From Funneliformis mosseae (Eukaryota > Glomeromycota > Glomeromycetes > Glomerales > Glomeraceae): 13,480 nt of DNA. The stretch covers positions 1 to 13,480 of the forward strand of contig CAJVPP010002799.1 of assembly GCA_910592005.1 (NCBI GenBank). The letters run 5' to 3'. Both the position numbers and the translations under genes were made by a program. Shown here piece after piece: positions 9,850 to 13,480 of the stretch. The notes beneath the pieces are model-generated. The model searched no databases. It had not been told where the DNA came from and worked only from the letters and a program-made list of their open reading frames with translations. Position 1 is the stretch's first letter. The number at the start of each line of letters is the position of its first letter.

Positions 9850-11520
9850 AACTTTTACATATTAATTATATATAAGATTTATTTATCAGTTAATAGTTTG
9901 TATCTCATTGAGGAGATGAATAGATTAATATCAAAATTGATTTATTTTTAACGAATGTTTGTGAACATTAGCTATTAATTCATATTTCTAGAAATTGAAT
10001 AGATTCAGTTTCTGGTTTAATATTGATAGTTGATGAACTAAATTTAAGAGAAAGTGTTAGGGCATCTATAGTTTTTGTTATTAATAACTTTGATTTATCT
10101 TTGTTGAAAGCTAATCTAATAAGGTTATAGAATTCTTTAGCAATTGCTAAGATATCCTTAAGATTCTATTTTGAACTAGCAATCTAATTAGTATTATCAT
10201 GAACGCAAGTGATGAAACAATAAATGAAAGAAATCTAGTAATCATATTAGTAAGATTGGTAATCCATAAGTGACTGATATTGTATCCCTTATTTAGCAAA
10301 GCAACTTCACATAAAAGGAGGTTCAAATAGATATACTATAAAAATGGAATATAACTTCACTCTAGTCTATTCTGATTTGACATCATAATAATTAGAGTTG
10401 CTGTAAGCTGTAAAGATAGCATTTTTCCATAAAGTAAAAAGGTTAATTAAGAGATCAGTAGCTAAAAGAGAAACTTTGATATGATTGAAGGTTAAATAAA
10501 GATAATTAAGATCCACTCTATTGTAAACTTTGAAGAGGTCTTAAAATAAGAATCAGATTTTTTTATCATTTCTAATATATCTTTAAGTAACATATTTACA
10601 ATTTTGATGGGTAGTTTAATTGATCCTTCTGGTAGATCAGCAAAATTTCTACCTTTAGAATATTATATTTAGCTAAGATGTTAGAGAGTCTATTAGCAAT
10701 GATTTTGACGAAACCTTTATAGGTAGTCTTTATTAAAATGATAGGTCTGATTTTAGTAATATTATACTCCTATTCTATAGGCTTAGGAATAGAATATATA
10801 TGTACAATTTTTTATTTAATAGGATATCGCCTAATGTAAAACATATGTAGATAAGTTTCTAAAGTAAGTATTGAGACTTGTTACTTAAATAAGCAAGTAT
10901 TTCATTAATAATTCCTGAGGGATCAGCAGCTTTATCTCTAAATAATGATTTAAGAATAAAATTCATTCATCATATATGAGTAATTGAGTAATGTGAATCA
11001 TTCACATAATCTTTTGGTTAAAGTTAATTGAGTTTTCGTGAGAATACAAAAGGGACAGAAGTTATTAAAAGTGCGAAATTCTAAAAGTGATTAATAGTAG
11101 CAATTTTAATTTTATCAGGATTAACTGATAAGAAAATAGTCTAATACTATAAATCTCTTTTTCTGTTTAAAATTGAATCGATCATTTTGGCAAGATTACT
11201 TTAAAGATTATCATATCTCTTATCAATAGTTTTAATAATTTATTCTTTGAGTTTTGTACTTCAACCTTGGTTAGGGCAGAGAGTAATTTATAAGTATCTT
11301 TTAATAATGCTTTAACATTGTAAACATTTGAAGTAGTTAGAATGAGAGGAAAGAAAAGTACAGGTAATTTAAATTTAGTAATTAATACATCAACAGTATT
11401 TTTGATAGTGAACTAGTTTAGTGCATTTGGTCATACATTTTAAAGAATAAATGTGTCTTTAAATTTTAATAAAAATAAAGTAACTTTACAAGTACTAATA
11501 AAAGAATCTGGTTTAGAGTT
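9850..11520 (-). mobile_element. Decayed non-LTR (LINE-type) retrotransposon, reverse transcriptase part
   Basis: Read from 11520 downward, fragments in changing frames follow the order of a LINE polyprotein. The linker is near 11500-11250 (PDSFISTCK, NTVDVLITKFKLP, KDTYKLLSALTK); then MIDSILNRKR, INPDKIKIATINHF and DPSGIINEILAYL (about 10895-10930). Fingers/palm are YSIPKPIE then IRPIILIKT and IANRLSNIL (about 10790-10670), LPEGSIKLPIKIVNMLL (about 10645-10590), motif A-like DLFKVYNRVDL (about 10545-10510) and FTAYS. The catalytic box at 10198-10193 reads Asp-Asn instead of the usual Asp-Asp. IAKEFYNLI, NKDKSKLL and TFVKNKS follow to about 9930. There are many stops and several frameshifts, so it is inactive. 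I see no endonuclease domain, poly(A) tail or target duplication, so it is probably a truncated old copy. Family placement is from memory. Confidence 0.85.
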
Positions 11521-11541
11521 CAGATCTATCATCCACTAAAA

Positions 11542-11564
11542 ATGGATATCTGAAGGATATCCAT
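11542..11564. repeat. Perfect 9-bp hairpin in a GGATATC-rich patch
   Basis: ATGGATATC (11542-11550) and GATATCCAT (11556-11564) are exact inverted arms around a 5-base loop. The following bases to about 11680 hold many variants of GGATATC, ATATCTGGATA and CAGATATCC in both orientations, giving a self-complementary patch. Confidence 0.7.
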
Positions 11565-11680
11565 TATCTGAATTAAACAGATACAAAATCTAAAATATCT
11601 GGATAATCCAATGGGTATTCAGATAATATCTGGATATTCAGTTTATCTAACGAATATCTACAGATATCCAGATATAGTTT
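11565..11680. repeat. Degenerate palindromic GGATAT/ATATCC repeat patch
   Basis: About a dozen short ATATCTGGATA, GGATATTCAG and CAGATATCCAGATAT variants are packed in both orientations. It is distinct in composition from both neighbours and lies between the LINE and hAT relics. It may be the end of one of them or a separate non-autonomous element. Confidence 0.5.
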
Positions 11681-11940
11681 GGATCAATGATTTATATTTA
11701 GCATATATATTTAGAAAATTCATAAATACGTAACAATAGTAATGATCTTACTCAAATAAAACTTAAATATAGGTGATAAATCACGAAAATATTTACGCTG
11801 TAAACGACAAGCAAAAGAAAATAAAACAATTTCAGCTTTGTGCTGATACAAAAAAAAACTAAAGAAAAAAATAAAGCATGAGCTAAAAATAATAAAAAAG
11901 TTCTGAAACAATAAAGAAAACACAAAATACAAAAGAAATA
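11681..11940. other. Lys/Arg-rich relic or low-complexity stretch before the hAT copy
   Basis: On the plus strand 11772-11930 reads a Lys/Arg-rich helix-like fragment (SRKYLRCKRQAKENKT) broken by TGA stops and out of frame with the hAT fragment that follows. It could be the frameshifted N-terminus of the hAT copy or part of another element. The long hydrophobic minus-strand frames here are its complement and are unlikely to be genes. Confidence 0.35.
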
Positions 11941-13170
11941 ATGATAAAAATAGAACATGTTTTACAAGATTCAGAAAATTTACAATATTTAGATTCACAA
12001 TATTTAAATTTAAAAAATGTTAATGATACTGAATGTAATATTTTAATAAAAAGAGATATAAATGAGTAATAAACTCAAATTGATGATGCAGTATAATTGA
12101 AAAAATTTTTAATAGTAAAACAAATTTTATTTGAAATTATTTAGGAATATTATTCACCTTCTGAAAAGTATAAGAAGTGGGTTAAGTGTCTTGTTTTAGT
12201 TGCAGCTGATCAAATTTGTGAGCATGTAATGGAAATTGATGGTAGCACTAGTAATTTCATTTAATATCTAGTATCAAAGCATTATATCACACGTAATATT
12301 GATTTGTCACTATATAGTCATAAAAAGTCTCAAAATTGTGATCTTAATAAAAAAAATTGGCTAAACAAAAAGTTTGTTAGAATTATTATAAAAGATAATC
12401 AGCTATTAACCATTCATAATGATGAAGGATTTTGAAAATTTGTTAATGAGTTAGATCTATTTTATGAATTACCAAGTGAAAAAAAGGTAAAAAACTGCTA
12501 GTTAATGATTAAAATTATTGTAAAAAAGAAATTATTTACCTATTTAGCAAGGTATTACATTGTGCTTTTTGATTTTAGATCTTTAGATATCAAGAAGTAA
12601 ATCTAGATATTTAAGTATAACTTGTTCATTTGTAAATAATAAATTTAAAGTTTGTGAAGTAACTTTGACGATTAAATATTTGAAATATTTATATACTAGT
12701 GAAAATATTGTTAAATGTTTGAATCAAATAATTCAAGAATGAAATCTAGGTGAAAAAGTATTTACAATAATAACAGACAATGAAAGAAACATGATCAAAT
12801 ACTGAAAAATTCTAATAATATTATATGATTTCTTTATGCTACGCATACATTATAGTTAGTAGTAAAAAAAGATTTACTTTTAGCAGAGAGATTAGTTGCA
12901 TAAGCAAAACGCTTAATCAACTTTTTTACATTACCTAAACAAATTGAAAAACTAATTGATATTCAAAAAAATATGAAATGTAATCAAAATAAGATAAATT
13001 TTATTTTAAAATGCAATAATTAATATATTTATAATTGTTTTATGATTAAAATTATTTAATTTTAGGATTTAAGTGAAAATGATCATTATCTTTAACTCAT
13101 TTCTGATGTAAACATATGCTGAAATTCATCATATTTAACATAAAAGCATTTAAAAAAAAATTCATGATTA
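11941..13170 (+). mobile_element. Decayed hAT-family DNA transposon with BED-type zinc finger
   Basis: One frame runs 11941 to about 12500 with several stops: an N-terminal helical part (LQDSENLQYLDSQ, TQIDDAV), a degenerate BED finger (12145-12290; QICEHVMEIDGSTSNFI then YLVSKH, with the first Cys and first His replaced), and FVNELDLFYELPSEKKV. After a frame change, the hAT catalytic core follows at about 12570-12810: ISRSKSRYLSITCSFVNNKF, KVCEVTLTIKYLKY, ENIVKCLNQIIQE, NLGEKVFTIITDN (hAT Asp motif), then THTL and LVVKKDLLLAERLVA, AKRLINFF and PKQIEKLIDIQKN (about 12840-12995). A probable intron remnant ends at AG 13064-13065, then LISDV and NSSYL, ending near 13152. Multiple stops show it is dead. 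The C-terminal dimerisation domain is missing because a Tc1-like element starts at 13171. No terminal inverted repeat was identified. Confidence 0.85.
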
Positions 13171-13480
13171 TACAGTAACGATCATAAGTATCTGATCACT
13201 TGAGATCATCCAAAATTATTATATAATTACCCTTTAAATTTTTCAGAAATATAATATAACACAATATATGATTACCTGTAAATTTATAAGTGTTAATGAT
13301 ACAAAAAAAATTTAGATGATCATCAAACTTTCGCTTGAAAAATAGAACTTTCTTTAGAGAAACAATATGAAATTGTCTTTTTACATGAGCATCCAGCTGG
13401 TCCAAAGTTTAGTTTTGGATTTATTGCTAAACAGATATGTTGTAGTAAGTCTACAGCTATTTATTAGGTTAAAAGATATC
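13171..13480 (+). mobile_element. 5' part of a Tc1/mariner-like transposon, truncated by the window end
   Basis: TA at 13171-13172 followed by CAGTAACGATCATAAGTATC resembles a Tc1/mariner terminus at its TA target. After about 170 bp of non-coding sequence, a plus-strand frame from about 13335 reads KIELSLEKQYEIVFLHEHPA, GPKFSFGFIAKQICCSKSTA and IY, then TAG at 13465-13467, then VKRY. This is the first helix-turn-helix of a Tc1-like transposase, where the family has Trp in place of the stop. The catalytic DDE domain would lie beyond 13480. The stop suggests an inactive copy. Confidence 0.7.

Noticed and set aside
11720..11998. Two long minus-strand frames encoding Phe/Leu-rich hydrophobic peptides
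   Set aside because: They are the complement of a Lys/Arg-rich, A-rich plus-strand relic; composition alone creates the hydrophobic runs, and there is no promoter, splice context or homology.
13196..13405. Minus-strand 69-codon frame
   Set aside because: It overlaps the Tc1-like terminus and HTH coding sequence on the plus strand, and reads as low-complexity Lys/Phe/Ile without recognisable features.

Overview
The window is AT-rich nuclear DNA of a fungus. Introns are short (66-106 nt), mostly GT(A/T)xGT...AG. One gene encodes homoisocitrate dehydrogenase, an enzyme of the fungal alpha-aminoadipate route to lysine. The style of the decayed retroelement, hAT and Tc1-like remnants is what I associate with arbuscular mycorrhizal fungi (Glomeromycotina, e.g. 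Rhizophagus). The fungal call is firm; the Glomeromycotina call is an inference from memory, without a search.

Left third. 165-644 (minus) holds a frameshifted, lineage-specific-looking coiled-coil gene or relic with a 42-bp tandem repeat. 645-1690 has no gene; it carries two inverted repeats and a promoter with a TGACGTCA palindrome. Two small two-exon genes follow on the plus strand: 1696-2116 encodes a 115-residue, very basic Thr/His/Arg-rich protein, and 2531-2815 encodes a charged protein of about 72 residues. Both have a TATA box 80-97 bp and a bZIP-type palindrome 206-211 bp upstream of the ATG, so they may be stress or developmental genes.

Centre. 3023-4600 (minus) is a complete seven-exon LYS12 gene (377 residues). 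4780-8430 (plus) is a complete fifteen-exon gene for subunit 2 of the conserved oligomeric Golgi complex (838 residues). The two are divergent and share a 179-bp intergenic promoter. I assembled their exons by reading frame and homology; all phases close without a stop.

Right third. From about 8431 on I see no intact gene. There is a 52-75-bp tandem repeat (8841-9041), a minus-strand LINE-type reverse transcriptase relic (about 9850-11520), a palindrome-rich GGATATC patch (11542-11680), a plus-strand BED-finger hAT transposase relic (about 11941-13170), and the start of a Tc1/mariner-like element that seems to have inserted into the hAT copy at a TA at 13171. Stops in all three relics fall strikingly often where the family should have Trp, Gln or Arg, as C-to-T decay (methyl-cytosine deamination or a RIP-like process) would produce. 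The window therefore crosses a boundary between an intron-rich housekeeping block and a mutated transposon block.
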